Shown piece after piece: positions 1 to 13,656 of a DNA stretch of 64,000 bases (the stretch's first letter is position 1; each line of letters begins with the position of its first letter). A program made the position numbers and the translations under genes. Below the pieces are notes generated by a model. It saw only the letters and a program-made list of their open reading frames with translations. It made no database searches and was not told the DNA's origin. Origin of the DNA: Archivesica marissinica (Eukaryota; Mollusca; Bivalvia; Venerida; Vesicomyidae); contig CM026387.1 in the NCBI GenBank assembly GCA_014843695.1, positions 72,947,749 through 73,011,748 of the forward strand. Reading direction: 5' to 3'.

Positions 1-602
1 TACAGTAATGTAAGGAGGTGGGGGGTAATGTGAGATTTTAGTCTAATTTGTCCCGAGTGCCCATTTTCGCATAGGACTAAGTGGTATATTCCGGAGCTCA
101 GAACGACAAACCATGTTTTATTCGACTAGAACTCAAATACAAATATTATTTCCATTCTAACTTTACCGAAATATCAAAAGGCGCAAGACATGCAACAATG
201 CTAGTACAATGACGCCACGTTTGCCATATCGCGCTAAACAATGTTTTATTGCAAATATAGATGCTTTCTTTGCATATACAGACATAATGCCTAGTCATGT
301 TAGAATTATAAATAACACATGGTAAGACATAATACTTGAAATATATTCTACCATAATACTTGATTGTCAATTAATATGTTAGGCAACAAGCCACAACATT
401 TAAGCATTCCGAGATCGCAAAAACATAGAGATATTGCGGCTATAAACGAACCTTCAACTTCATACTGCCGAACAATCAGCCTAGAATCAATTATATGGCT
501 ATGCAATCAAGTATGATGCGTTAATGCCTCACCTATTTCCTATCATATAGAGAAACATTACCGTACCTTGAAACAAATGCGTGAACTGTTTGTGATGTTA
601 TT
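1..602. other. AT-rich unique sequence, no gene seen
   Basis: No convincing exon, RNA gene or repeat was recognised. A 74-codon minus-strand open frame lies at 146-370, but it has no recognisable domain, splice context or codon bias. Confidence 0.5.
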
Positions 603-890
603 GTGTGTTTTACGTATGTGTCGTCGTTACCGGTCGTCCATATGAACGACGCCTCCTGAAGAGATTAGTCATTTTAGATTTTTGGAGGATAGTGCAATGA
701 TACAGACAGAGACACATTACAGAGTATCCGCTGGTTCTTTTACGTGCACGGTGTAAAGCACCGACACGAGATATCGGTTAAAAGTCCTATCTGAAAGACT
801 GTTAATTTTATTAGGGTCAGACGGGGTATTGAACCTGCGATCCCTGGATTACCAGTCCAACGTGTTATCAATTGGACTACAGATCCGCCC
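603..890 (-). mobile_element. SINE-A, near full length (tRNA-derived)
   Basis: Read on the minus strand, this has a tRNA-like head with an A-box-like GTAGTCCA and a B-box-like GGTTCAATACC. The head is followed by a body containing CTCGTGTCGGTGCTTTACAC-type sequence, then a 3' part with GCACTATCCTCCAAAA, AGGAGGCGTCG and a tail related to CGATAAATAAATGTA. Other copies in the window lie at 20412-20690 and 47957-48245 (plus), 51231-51462 (minus), and as 3' fragments at 34721-34858 and 46597-47072. In the best copy the anticodon-loop position reads GGT, so a tRNA-Thr-like origin is possible. The conserved central body resembles the shared central domains known from animal SINEs, but I cannot name the family. 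Confidence 0.8.
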
Positions 891-1783
891 TGCATAAAGT
901 TATATCCATGTCTCCAAAAATTGCATTGTATGCGATTGTGCCATTTATTTAGCAGGGGATTTTAATTAAATATGTTAAAAGTCATATAGCACATAAATGC
1001 TTTACGTTTATGATTTGCTACGGATAAACGGAGCTACAGGTACGAAGAGAGCCGAGAGAAACAGCCACTCGTGGAGATACATATACCGATGATCACTCGA
1101 TGAAATAAATCCTATCTTACACTAATAAACACAAATCTTCTTTTTCTTTTATGACTTCCAATGATTTTGGCTAATATAATATTTGCTTTCAAATTTTATT
1201 CATTTTAACTGCCCTGCCAGGTGCCTCATTGCGCTACAATACATAACCGCACACTCACGTATGTTAGTGTGAACATCCGTTAATAAGAAATAGTTCCAGT
1301 ATAATTTTCAAGTTAGTTTCTGTTTGCTGTCAAAATTAAATACTACAAGACAAAACAAATCCATTAAGTATGTACAACGAGTCCAAATAGTATATAAATA
1401 TATAAAGAAAATATATGAAATCAAATATTCTGATTAGACGAGGGTGGGATGGATTATATATGAAATGGTATTTGCATATATGAACGATGTTGCATGTCAT
1501 GTTCAATATACACTGTACAGTTATTAGTAGAATGTCTTACAGTGAATAGAACTGGCAGAAGAAGCGTGTTAATGGACCGGCATTATCTTAATCACATCAT
1601 ATTAATACGACGGCCATGAATTATTTAAATCTAGGGAATGAATGACGGGGAACAAGGACATTGTAGATCTATACGACATACAAAGATACTGACGTTGTCA
1701 ACGAATATACTTGTACTTACTCATCTTGAAATATGTCAGTAGAATTTTTATTCTTTGATATGATCTTACATGAGTGCTGATTT
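891..1783. other. AT-rich unique sequence, nothing recognised
   Basis: The base composition is strongly AT-rich with many short A/T runs. No open frame of useful length, tRNA-like head or tandem structure was seen. Confidence 0.5.
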
Positions 1784-1870
1784 CATTTTATGAAAAAGTG
1801 TTTTGGAATTTTGCTATTAAGCGGTCCTTTTGGCGAGATAGCAAAATTCCAAAACGAGTTTCATAAAATG
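1784..1870. repeat. 33-bp near-perfect inverted repeat (hairpin)
   Basis: The left arm (1784-1817) begins CATTTTATGAAA and ends GGAATTTTGCTAT. The right arm (1838-1870) is its reverse complement except for a short mismatch and bulge in the middle. The loop is about 20 bp. It ends 40 bp before the 30-bp satellite begins. It may be a tiny foldback element or a replication-stalling hairpin at the array edge. Confidence 0.85.
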
Positions 1871-1910
1871 TGGTATGAAATACTCTATACGAGAGGAAGA
1901 TCCTGTTTAT

Positions 1911-3183
1911 CACATTACCACAGCGCACTCGATACTATATCACATTACCACAGCGCGCTCGATACTATATCACATTACCACAGCACGCTCGATACCATAT
2001 CACATTACCACAGCGCGCTCGATACTATATCACATTACCACAGCACGCTCGATACTATATCACATTACCACAGCGCGCTCGATACTATATCACATTACCA
2101 CAGTGCGCTCGATACTATATCACGTTACCACAGCGTGCTCGATACTATATCACATTACCACAGCGCACTCGATACTATATCACATTACCACAGCGCGCTC
2201 GATACTATATCACATTACCACAGCGCGCTCGATACTATATCACATTACCACAGCGCGCTCGATACTATATCACATTACCACAGCGAGCTCGATACTATAT
2301 CACATTACCACAGCGCGCTCGATACTATATCACATTACCACAGCGCGCTCGATACTATATCACATTACCACAGCATGCTCGATACTATATCACATTACCA
2401 CAGCGTGCTCGATACTATATCACATTACCACAGCGCGCTCGATACTATATCACATTACCACAGCGCGCTCGATACTATATCACATTACCACAGCGCACTC
2501 GATACTATATCACATTACCACAGCGCGCTCGATACTATATCACATTACCACAGCACGCTCGATACCATATCACATTACCACAGCGCGCTCGATACTATAT
2601 CACATTACCACAGCACGCTCGATACTATATCACATTACCACAGCGCGCTCGATACTATATCACATTACCACAGTGCGCTCGATACTATATCACGTTACCA
2701 CAGCGTGCTCGATACTATATCACATTACCACAGTGCACTCGATACTATATCACATTACCACAGCGCGCTCGATACTATATCACATTACCACAGCGCGCTC
2801 GATACTATATCACATTACCACAGCGCGCTCGATACTATATCACATTACCACAGCGAGCTCGATACTATATCACATTACCACAGCGCGCTCGATACTATAT
2901 CACATTACCACAGCGCGCTCGATACTATATCACATTACCACAGCATGCTCGATACTATATCACATTACCACAGCGCGCTCGATACTATATCACATTACCA
3001 CAGCGCGCTCGATACTATATCACATTACCACAGCGCGCTCGATACTATATCACATTACCACAGCGCGCTCGATACTATATCACATTACCACAGCACACTC
3101 GATACTATATCACATTACCACAGCGCGCTCGATACTATATCACATTACCACAGCGCGCTCGATACTATATCACATTACCACAG
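1911..3183. repeat. Satellite 1: 30-bp unit, about 42 copies
   Basis: The unit starts CACATTACCACAGCGCGCTC and continues GATACTATAT. Copies are almost identical; most changes are single bases at the CGCG dinucleotides. Because 30 is divisible by three, long frames stay open through the array (for example 1790-3238, repeating HYHSALDTIS), but this is a periodicity artefact. A higher-order repeat of 19 units (570 bp) is visible: the ordered set of variant units at about 1991-2380 recurs at about 2561-2950, including the rare GATACCATAT and CACGTTACC variants. Confidence 0.95.
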
Positions 3184-3272
3184 CTTTTCTAGTTGTCTGT
3201 TCAGCTTGTATGTAAGAACATGTGTGTATGTAATTTGAAAGTAAGTGGTACATTGTTTTGTTTGTTTTGTTT

Positions 3273-3420
3273 GGGTTTAAAGATGGGCCGACATATTGTG
3301 TCGTATGGCGACTCTCCAGATGTTATCGATGGGGAGAGCGGCCTGCTCGGGTGGGCACCCGGGATCCTCCTTGGTCATTAATAGCTGGCAAGTGGCTATA
3401 TCAGGAGCGACATTAAGCTA
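3273..3420 (-). mobile_element. SINE-E 3' fragment
   Basis: The segment shares GGCGACTCTCCAG followed by a G-rich stretch with the SINE-E copies at 18384, 20330 and 25395, reading as the minus-strand 3' part. The tRNA-like head is absent. It directly abuts the right side of satellite 1 after about 90 bp of unique sequence. Confidence 0.45.
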
Positions 3421-3532
3421 CAAAAAGAACCCAAAAATATGCAATAAAATCTCTGGCTGAAAGCAAGATAGTTCATAGGTACCTTAGGCATACACGTGTA
3501 AAATTGTCATTTTTGATGTTATATGGGTGAAG

Positions 3533-4960
3533 TTAGCAGTGAGCAGTGTACTTCCAGTGTACTGCTGTACTGCTTGGCAGTGAGCAGTGTACTGTTGTAC
3601 TGCTTGGCAGTGAGCAGTGTACTGCTAGCAGTGAGTAGTGTAATCCAGCAGTGAGTTATGTATGCTAGTAGTGAATGATGTGTATATGCCAAATTTCGGG
3701 GGGGGGGGAATAATATAAAATAATTATTTATTTTTCCCCGTACTTGCTTTTTCTGGCAGTGAGCAGTGGGGAATGTACGAGTAGTGTATTCCAGAAGTGA
3801 GTAGTGTAATCCAAATTTCGGGGGGAAATTTAAAAAAAATATTATTTTCCATACTTGCTTTTCTGGCAGTGAGCAATGTACTGCTGAACTGCTAGCAGTG
3901 AGTAGTGTAATCCAGCAGTGAGTGGCGTATTCTACTAGTGAATGATGTGTATATTTTTTATTATTTTTCCCGAAATTTGGCATTTGCACATCATCCACTA
4001 CTAGAATACACCACTCACTGCTGGATTACACTACCCACTGTTGGATTACACTACTCGTGCATTCCCCACTGCTCACTGCTAACTGCCAGCAGTACAGCAC
4101 TACAGAACTTGAATGAGCCGCTCATCGCTAAATCACAGCGCCCATCGCTGAAGTAAAGTATATTTGCCTGTTTCCGGTTACCCAATATACCCGTAAACAA
4201 TTTTCGAAAAATAAATCGAAATTCTTTTTATTAAAAATAATTTTAAAAAACATTTTTTTATTATTATTTCTTTTCCGAAATTTGGCATTTGTACATCATT
4301 CACTACTAGAAAACACCACACACTGCTGGATTACACTTCCCACTGTTGGAATACACTGCTCGTACAGTTGTACATTTCCCCCACTGTTCACTGCCAGAAA
4401 AGCAAGTATGGAAAATAATTTTTTTAAAATTATTAGTTTTATTTTTTCCCCGAAATTTGGCATTTGCACATCATCCACTACTAGATTACGCCACTCACTG
4501 CTGGATTACACTACCCACTTACACTACTCGTACATTCCCCACTGCTCACTGCCAGAAAAAGCAAGTATGGGGACAAATTTAAAAAATATATTTTTTATTT
4601 ATTTTCTTCGAAATTTGGCATATACACATCATTCACTACTAGAATACATAACTCACTGCTGGATTACACTACTCACTGCTCACTGCTAGCAGTACAGCAG
4701 TACACTGCTCACTGCTAGAAAAGCAAGTATGGAAAATAATAATTAAAAAAATGTATGATTTTTATTTCCCCCCGAAATTTGGCATTTGCACATCATCCAC
4801 TACTAGATTACGTAACTCACTGCTGGATTACACTACCCACTTCTGGAATACACTACTCGTACATTCCCCCACTGCTCACTGCCAGAAAAAGCAAGTACTA
4901 CTAGAATACATAACTCACTGCTGGGTTGCACTGCTCACTGCTAGCTTCACTCACATCATT
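3533..4960. repeat. Head-to-head inverted repeat cluster
   Basis: From 3533 to about 3955 the motif is in one orientation (GCAGTGAGTAGTGTAATCCA, then AGTGAATGATGTG). From about 3959 to 4950 it is in the opposite orientation (CACATCATCCACTACTAG, then CTGGATTACACTACCCACT), repeated about five times at roughly 150-300-bp intervals. Each unit contains several short internal copies of CACTGCTGG-like words, a run ending AAAAAGCAAGTATGG, and an A/T-rich linker before CGAAATTTGGCAT. Open frames here are low-complexity artefacts. Confidence 0.8.
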
Positions 4961-5205
4961 TTATAAATAGTTGCAAAACAAATGGTTACAACAATTGATT
5001 AATCGCTCTCGGTCCTGGTGGATTTTGTTCAATATAATGTTATACAACATTCTCATAATTTATAGTTACATAATACTGACGGATCCACCTATGACATTTG
5101 CTCCATGTGCCATTATGCAGACTGTTACAAAGGTTAACATGCACCCTTGCAGTACACCAGGTATTCATTTCAGAGACAGATTTCCTCCGGTATATGTAAG
5201 TCAGG
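4961..5205. other. Unique spacer between two repeat fields
   Basis: Nothing is recognised here. The last bases, CAGGGGCAGTTA at about 5202, also form the first unit of the following satellite and resemble the right end of the dispersed element described at 35096-35445. Confidence 0.4.
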
Positions 5206-8200
5206 GGCAGTTATTTGCATTCGTGTATGCTAGATGCAGTTATTTGCATCAGTTTGTGCTAGAGGCAGTTATTTGCATCAGTTTATGCTATATGCAGTTA
5301 TTTACTTCAGTTTATGCTAGAGGCAGTTATTTGCTTCAGTTTATGCTAGAGGCAGTTATTTGCATCAGTGTATGCTAGAGGCAGTTATTTGCTTCAGTTT
5401 ATGCTAGAGGTAGTTATTTGCATCAGTGTATGCTAGATGCAGTTATTTGCTTCAGTTTATGCTAGAGATAGTTATTTGCACCAGTTTATGCTAGAGATAG
5501 TTATTTGCACCAGTTTATGCTAGAGGCAGTTATTTGCATCCGTTTATGCTAGATGCAGTTATTTGCATCCGTTTATGCTAGAGGCAGTTATTTGCATCAG
5601 TTTATGCTAGAGGCATTTATTTGCATCAGTTTATGTTAGAGGCAGTTATTTGCATCAGTTTATGCTAGAGGCAGTTATTTGCATCAGTTTATGCAAGAGG
5701 CAGTTATTTGCTTCAGTTTATGCTAGATGCAGTTATTTGCTTCAGTTTATGCTAGATGCAGTTATTTGTTTCAGTTTATGCTAGAGGCAGTTATTTGCTT
5801 CAGTTTATGCTAGATGCAGTTATTTGCTTCAGTTTATGCTAGATGCAGTTATTTGCTTCAGTTTATGCTAGAGGTGATTATGTGCATCCGTTTATGCTAG
5901 ATGCAGTTAATTGCATCCGTTTATGCTAGATGCAGTTATTTGTATCAGTTTATGCTAGAGGCAATTATTTGCATCAGTTTATGCTAGATGCAGTTATTTG
6001 CACCAGTTTATGCTAGAGGCAGTTATTTGCATCAGTTTATGCTACAGGCAGTTATTTGCATCAGTTTATGCTAGAGGCAGTTATTTGCATCAGTTTATGC
6101 TAGAGGCAGTTATTTGCTTCAGTTTATGCTAGATGCAGTTATTTGCTTCAGTTTATGCTAGATATAGTTATTTGCTTCAGTGTATGCTAGAGGCAGTTAT
6201 TTGCTTCAGTGTATGCTAGATGCAGTTATTTGCATCAGTTTATGCTAGAGGCAGTTATTTGCTTCAGTTTATGCTAGATATAGTTATTTGCTTCAGTGTA
6301 TGCTAGAGGCAGTTATTTGCTTCAGTGTATGCTAGATGCAGTTATTTGCATCAGTTTATGCTAGATGCAGTTATTTGCTTCAGTTTATGCTAGAGGCAGT
6401 TATTTGCTTCAGTTTATGCTAGATGCAGTTATTTGCATCCGTTTATGCTAGAGGCAGTTATTTGCATCCGTTTATGCTAGAGGCAGTTATTTGCATCCGT
6501 TTATGCTAGAGGCAGTTATTTGCTTCAGTTTATGCTAGAGGCAGTTATTTGCATCAGTTTATGCTAGAGGCAGTTATTTGCTTCAGTTTATGCTAGAGGC
6601 AGTTATTTGCATCAGTTTATGCTAGAGGCAGTTATTTGCATCAGTTTATGCTAGAGGCAGTTATTTGCATCAGTTTATGCTAGAGGCAGTTATTTGCATC
6701 AGTTTATGCTAGAGGCAGTTATTTGCTTCAGTTTATGCTAGAGGCAGTTATTTGCATCCGTTTATGCTAGAGGCAGTTATTTGCTTCAGTTTATGCTAGA
6801 GGCAGTTATTTGCATCAGTTTATGCTAGAGGCAGTTATTTGCATCAGTTTATGCTAGAGGCAGTTATTTGCATCAGTTTATGCTAGAGGCAGTTATTTGC
6901 ATCAGTTTATGCTAGAGGCAGTTATTTGCTTCAGTTTATGCTAGATGCAGTTATTTGCATCAGTGTATGCTAGAGGCAGTTATTTGCTTCAGTTTATGCT
7001 AGAGATAGTTATTTGCACCAGTTTATGCTAGAGATAGTTATTTGCTCCAGTTTATGCTAGAGATAGTTATTTGCATCAGTTTATGCTAGAGGCAGTTATT
7101 TGCATCAGTGTATGCTAGAGGCAGTTATTTGCTTCAGTTTATGCTAGAGGTAGTTATTTGCATCAGTGTATGCTAGATGCAGTTATGTGCTTCAGTTTAT
7201 GCTAGAGATAGTTATTTGCACCAGTTTATGCTAGAGATAGTTATTTCTACCAGTTTATGCTAGAGGCAGTTATTTGCATCCGTTTATGCTAGATGCAGTT
7301 ATTTGCATCCGTTTATGCTAGAGGCAGTTATTTGCATCAGTTTATGCTAGAGGCAGTTATTTGCATCAGTTTATGTTAGAGGCAGTTATTTGCATCAGTT
7401 CATGCTAGAGGCAGTTATTTGCTTCAGTTTATGCTAGATGCAGTTATTTGCTTCAGTTTATGCTAGATGCAGTTATTTGCTTCAGTTTATGCTAGAGGCA
7501 GTTATTTGCTTCAGTTTATGCTAGATGCAGTTATTTGCTTCAGTTTATGCTAGAGGCAGTTATTTGCTTCAGTTTATGTTAGAGGTGATTATGTGCATCC
7601 GTTTATGCTAGATGCAGTTAATTGCATCCGTTTATGCTAGATGCAGTTATTTGTATCAGTTTATGCTAGAGGCAGTTATTTGCACCAGTTTATGCTAGAT
7701 GCAGTTATTTGCATCAGTTTATGCTAGAGGCAGTTATTTGCATCAGTTTATGCTACAGGCAGTTATTTGCATCAGTTTATGCTAGAGGCAGTTATTTGCA
7801 TCAGTTTATGCTAGAGGCAGTTATTTGCTTCACTTTATGCTAGATGCAGTTATTTGCTTCAGTTTATGCTAGATATAGTTATTTGCTTCAGTGTATGCTA
7901 GAGGCAGTTATTTGCTTCAGTGTATACTAGATGCAGTTATTTGCATCAATTTATGCTAGAGGCAGTTATTTGCTTCAGTTTATGCTATATATAGTTATTT
8001 GCCTCAGTGTATGCTAGAGGCAGTTATTTGCTTCAGTGTATGCTAGATGCAGTTATTTGCATCAGTTTATGCTAGATGCAGTTATTTGCTTCAGTTTATG
8101 CTAGAGGCAGTTATTTGCTTCAGTTTATGCTAGATGCAGTTATTTGCATCCGTTTATGCTAGAGGCAGTTATTTGCATCCGTTTATGCTAGAGGCAGTTA

Positions 8201-11200
8201 TTTGCATCCGTTTATGCTAGAGGCAGTTATTTGCTTCAGTTTATGCTAGAGGCAGTTATTTGCATCAGTTTATGCTAGAGGCAGTTATTTGCATCAGTTT
8301 ATGCTAGAGGCAGTTATTTGCATCAGTTTATGCTAGAGGCAATTATTTGCATCAGTTTATGCTAGAGGCAGTTATTTGCTTCAGTTTATGCTAGAGGCAG
8401 TTATTTGCATCCGTTTATGCTAGAGGCAGTTATTTGCTTCAGTTTATGCTAGATGCAGTTATTTGCATCAGTTTATGCTAGAGGCAGTTATTTGCATCAG
8501 TTTATGCTAGAGGCAGTTATTTGCATCAGTTTATGCTAGAGGCAGTTATTTGCATCAGTTTATGCTAGAGGCAGTTATTTGCTTCAGTTTATGCTAGAGG
8601 CAGTTATTTGCATCAGTGTATGCTAGAGGCAGTTATTTGCTTCAGTTTATGCTAGAGGTAGTTATTTGCATCAGTATATGCTAGATGCAGTTATTTGCTT
8701 CAGTTTATGCTAGAGATAGTTATTTGCACCAGTTTATGCTAGAGATAGTTATTTGCACCAGTTTATGCTAGAGATAGTTATTTGCTTCAGTTTATGCTAG
8801 ATGCAGTTATTTGCATCAGTTTATGCTAGAGGCAGTTATTTGCATCAGTTTATGCTAGATGCAGTTATTTGCATCAGTTTATGCTAGAGGCAGTTATTTG
8901 CATCAGTTTATGCTAGAGGCAGTTATTTGCATCAGTTTATGCTAGAGGCAGTTATTTGCTTCAGTTTATGCTAGATGCAGTTATTTGCTTCAGTTTATGC
9001 TAGATATAGTTATTTGCTTCAGTGTATGCTAGATGCAGTTATTTGCTTCAGTTTATGCTAGATGCAGTTATTTGCATCAGTTTATGCTAGAGGCAGTTAT
9101 TTGCATCAGTTTATGCTAGATGCAGTTATTTGCATCAGTTTATGCTAGCGGCAGTTATTTGCATCAGTTTATGCTAGAGGCAGTTATTTGCTTCAGTTTA
9201 TGCTAGATATAGTTATTTGCTTCAGTTTATGCTAGATATAGTTATTTGCTTCAGTTTATGCTAGATATAGTTATTTGCTTCAGTTTATACTAGATATAGT
9301 TATTTGCTTCAGTTTATGCTAGAGGCAGTTATTTGCATCCGTTTATGCTAGAGGCAGTTATTTGCTTCAGTTTATGCTAGATATAGTTATTTGCTTCAGT
9401 TTATGCTAGAGGCAGTTATTTGCATCCGTTTATGCTAGAGGCAGTTATTTGCATCAGTTTATGCTAGAGGCAGTTATTTGCATCAGTTTATGCTAGAGGC
9501 AGTTATTTGCTTCAGTTTATGCTAGAGGCAGTTATTTGCATCAGTTTATGCTAGAGGCAGTTATTTGCATCCGTTTATGCTAGATGCAGTTATTTGCATC
9601 AGTTTATGCTATTGGCAGTTATTTGCATCCGTTTATGCTAGAGGCAGTTATTTGCATCAGTTTATGCTAGAGGCAGTTATTTGCATCAGTTTATGTTATT
9701 GGCAGTTATTTGCATCCGTTTATGCTAGATGCAGTTATTTGCATCAGTTTATGCTAGATGCAGTTATTTGCATCAGTTTATGCTAGAGGCAGTTATTTGC
9801 ATCAGTTTATGCTAGAGGCAGTTATTTGCATCAGTTTATGCTAGAGGCAGTTATTTGCATCAGTTTATGCTAGATGCAGTTATTTGCTTCAGTTTATGCT
9901 AGAGGCAGTTATTTGCATCCGTTTATGCTAGAGGCAGTTATTTGCTTCAGTTTATGCTAGAGGCAGTTATTTGCATCAGTTTATGCTAGAGGCAGTTATT
10001 TGCATCAGTTTATGCTAGAGGCAGTTATTTGCATCAGTTTATGCTAGAGGCAGTTATTTGCATCAGTTTATGCTAGAGGCAGTTATTTGCATCAGTTTAT
10101 GCTAGAGGCAGTTATTTGCTTCAGTTTATGCTAGAGGCAGTTATTTGCATCAGTGTATGCTAGAGGCAGTTATTTGCTTCAGTTTATGCTAGAGGTAGTT
10201 ATTTGCATCAGTGTATGCTAGATGCAGTTATTTGCTTCAGTTTATGCTAGAGATAGTTATTTGCACCAGTTCATGCTAGAGATAGTTATTTGCACCAGTT
10301 TATGCTAGAGATAGTTATTTGCATCAGTTTATGCTAGAGGCAGTTATTTGCACCAGTTTATGCTAGAGGCAGTTATTTGCATCCGTTTATGCTAGATGCA
10401 GTTATTTGCATCCGTTTATGCTAGAGGCAGTTATTTGCATCAGTCTATGCTAGAGGCAGTTATTTGCATCAGTTTATGCTAGATGCAGTTATTTACATCA
10501 GTGTATGTTAGAGGCAGTTATTTGCATCAGTTTATGCTAGAGGCAGTTATTTGCATCAGTTTATGCTAGAGGCAGTTATTTGCTTCAGTTTATGCTATAT
10601 GCAGTTATTTGCTTCAGTTTATGCTAGATGCAGTTATTTGCTTCAGTTTATGCTAGATGCAGTTATTTGCATCCGTTTATGCTAGAGGCAGTTATTTGCA
10701 TCAGTTTATGCTAGATGCAGTTATTTGCATCAGTTTATGCTAGAGGCAGTTATTTGCATCAGTTTATGCTAGAGGCAGATATTTGCATCAGTTTATGCTA
10801 GATATAGTTATTTGCTTCAGTGTATGCTAGAGGCAGTTATTTGCTTCAGTGTATGCTAGATGTAGTTATTTGCATCAGTTTATGCTAGAGGCAGTTATTT
10901 GCATCAGTTTATGCTAGAGGCAGTTATTTGCATCAGTTTATGCTAGCGGCAGTTATTTACTTCAGTTTATGCTAGATGCAGTTATTTGCTTCAGTTTATG
11001 CTAGATGCAGTTATTTGCTTCAGTTTATGCTAGATGCAGTTATTTGCATCAGTTTATGCTAGAGGCAGTTACTTGCATCAGTTTATGCTAGATGCAGTTA
11101 TTTGCATCAGTTTATGCTAGAGGCAGTTATTTGCTTCAGTTTATGCTAGATATAGTTATTTGCTTCAGTTTATACTAGATATAGTTATTTGCTTCAGTTT

Positions 11201-13656
11201 ATGCTAGCTATAGTTATTTGCTTCAGTTTATGCTAGAGGCAGTTATTTGCATCCGTTTATGCTAGAGGCAGTTATTTGCATCAGTTTATGCTAGAGGCAG
11301 TTATTTGCATCAGTTTATGCTAGAGGCAGTTATTTGCTTCAGTTTATGCTAGAGGCAGTTATTTGCATCAGTTTATGCTAGAGGCAGTTATTTGCATCCG
11401 TTTATGCTAGATGCAGTTATTTGCATCAGTTTATGCTATTGGCAGTTATTTGCATCCGTTTATGCTAGAGGCAGTTATTTGCACCAGTTTATGCTAGAGA
11501 TAGTTATTTGCATCAGTTTATGCTAGAGGCAGTTATTTGCACCAGTTTATGCTAGAGGCAGTTATTTGCATCCGTTTATGCTAGATGCAGTTATTTGCAT
11601 CCGTTTATGCTAGAGGCAGTTATTTGCATCAGTTTATGCTAGAGGCAGTTATTTGCATCAGTTTATGCTAGATGCAGTTATTTACATCAGTGTATGTTAG
11701 AGGCAGTTATTTGCATCAGTTTATGCTAGAGGCAGTTATTTGCATCAGTTTATGCTAGAGGCAGTTATTTGCTTCAGTTTATGCTAGATGCAGTTATTTG
11801 CTTCAGTTTATGCTAGATGCAGTTATTTGCTTCAGTTTATGCTAGATGCAGTTATTTGCATCAGTTTATGCTAGAGGCAGTTATTTGCATCAGTTTATGC
11901 TAGATGCAGTTATTTGCATCAGTTTATGCTAGAGGCAGTTATTTGCATCAGTTTATGCTAGAGGCAGTTATTTGCATCAGTTTATGCTAGAGGCAGTTAT
12001 TTGCTTCAGTTTATGCTAGATGCAGTTATTTGCTTCAGTTTATGCTAGATATAGTTATTTGCTTCAGTGTATGCTAGAGGCAGTTATTTGATTCAGTGTA
12101 TGCTAGATGTAGTTATTTGCATCAGTTTATGCTAGAGGCAGTTATTTGCATCAGTTTATGCTAGAGGCAGTTATTTGCATCAGTTTAGGCTAGAGGCAGT
12201 TATTTACTTCAGTGTATGCTAGATGCAGTTATTTGCTTCAGTTTATGCTAGATGCAGTTATTTGCTTCAGTTTATGCTAGATGCAGTTATTTGCATCAGT
12301 TTATGCTAGAGGCAGTTATTTGCATCAGTTTATGCTAGATGCAGTTATTTGCATCAGTTTATGCTAGCGGCAGTTATTTGCATCAGTTTATGCTAGAAGC
12401 AGTTATTTGCTTCAGTTTATGCTAGATATAGTTATTTGCTTCAGTTTATGCTAGATATAGTTATTTGCTTCAGTTTATGCTAGATATAGTTATTTGCTTC
12501 AGTTTATGCTAGAGGCAGTTATTTGCATCCGTTTATGCTAGAGGCAGTTATTTGCTTCAGTTTATGCTAGATATAGTTATTTGCTTCAGTTTATGCTAGA
12601 GGCAGTTATTTGCATCCGTTTATGCTAGAGGCAGTTATTTGCATCAGTTTATGCTAGAGGCAGTTATTTGCATCAGTTTATGCTATTGGCAGTTATTTGC
12701 ATCCGTTTATGCTAGATGCAGTTATTTGCATCAGTTTATGCTAGAGGCAGTTATTTGCATCAGTTTATGCTAGAGGCAGTTATTTGCATCAGTGTATGGC
12801 AGTTATTTGTATCAGTTTATGCTAGAGGCAGTTATTTGCATCAGTTTATGCTATTGGCATTTATTTGCATCAGTTTATGCTATTGGCAGTTATTTGCATC
12901 AGTTTATGCTATTGGCAGTTATTTGCATCAGTTTATGCTAGAGGCAGTTATTTGCATCAGTTTATGCTAGAGGTAGTTATTTGCATCAGTGTATGGCAGT
13001 TATTTGCATCAGTTTATGCTAGATGCAGTTATTTGCATCAGTGTATGGCAGTTATTTGCATCAGTTTATGCTAGAGGCAGTTATTTGCATCCGTTTATGC
13101 TAGATGCAGTTATTTGCATCAGTTTATGCTAGAGGCAGTTATTTGCATCAGTTTATGCTAGAGGCAGTTATTTGCATCAGTGTATGGCAGTTATTTGTAT
13201 CAGTTTATGCTATTGGCAGTTATTTGCATCAGTTTATGCTAGAGGCAGTTATTTGCATCAGTTTATGCTATTGGCAGTTATTTGCATCAGTTTATGCTAT
13301 TTGCAGTTATTTGCATCAGTTTATGCTAGAGGCAGTTATTTGCATCAGTTTATGCTAGAGGTAGTTATTTGCATCAGTGTATGCTAGAGGCAGTTATTTG
13401 CATCAGTGTATGGCAGTTATTTGCATCAGTTTATGCTAGAGGCAGTTATTTGCATCAGTGTATGCTAGAGGCAGTTATTTGCATCAGTGTATGGCAGTTA
13501 TTTGCATCAGTTTATGCTATTGGCAGTTATTTGCATCAGTTTATGCTAGATGCAGTTATTTGCATCAGTGTATGGCAGTTATTTGCATCAGTTTATGCTA
13601 TTGGCAGTTATTTGCATCCGTTTATGCTATTGGCAGTTATTTGCATCAGTTTATGC
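5206..13656. repeat. Satellite 2 (left arm): 29-bp unit, about 291 copies
   Basis: The unit reads GCAGTTATTTGCATCAG then TTTATGCTAGAG. Spacing is rigid: marker variants lie exact multiples of 29 bp apart, for example 1711, 1740, 1508, 1537 and 1189 bp. This shows block-wise amplification (41-60 units) with almost no indels. Common variants are CTTCAG, ATCCG and CACCAG in place of ATCAG, and AGATGC, AGATATA or AGAGATA in place of AGAGGC. From about 12790 a 23-bp short unit that lacks CTAGAG appears repeatedly, and a CTATTGG subtype becomes common. All open frames are periodic artefacts. Confidence 0.95.
13649..13656. repeat. Left 8-bp target site duplication of hAT element
   Basis: GTTTATGC lies immediately before the CAGAGTTG terminus. 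The identical 8 bp follows the right terminus at 14648-14655. The word itself is part of the 29-bp satellite unit. Confidence 0.9.

Noticed and set aside
1911..3183. A CRISPR-like array
   Set aside because: Units are directly contiguous, with no unique spacers, in a eukaryotic setting.
1790..3238. A 482-codon open frame with a 10-residue repeat
   Set aside because: The unit is 30 bp, so stop-free frames are expected. At least one other frame is open over the same region, and codon changes follow the DNA repeat rather than protein constraint.
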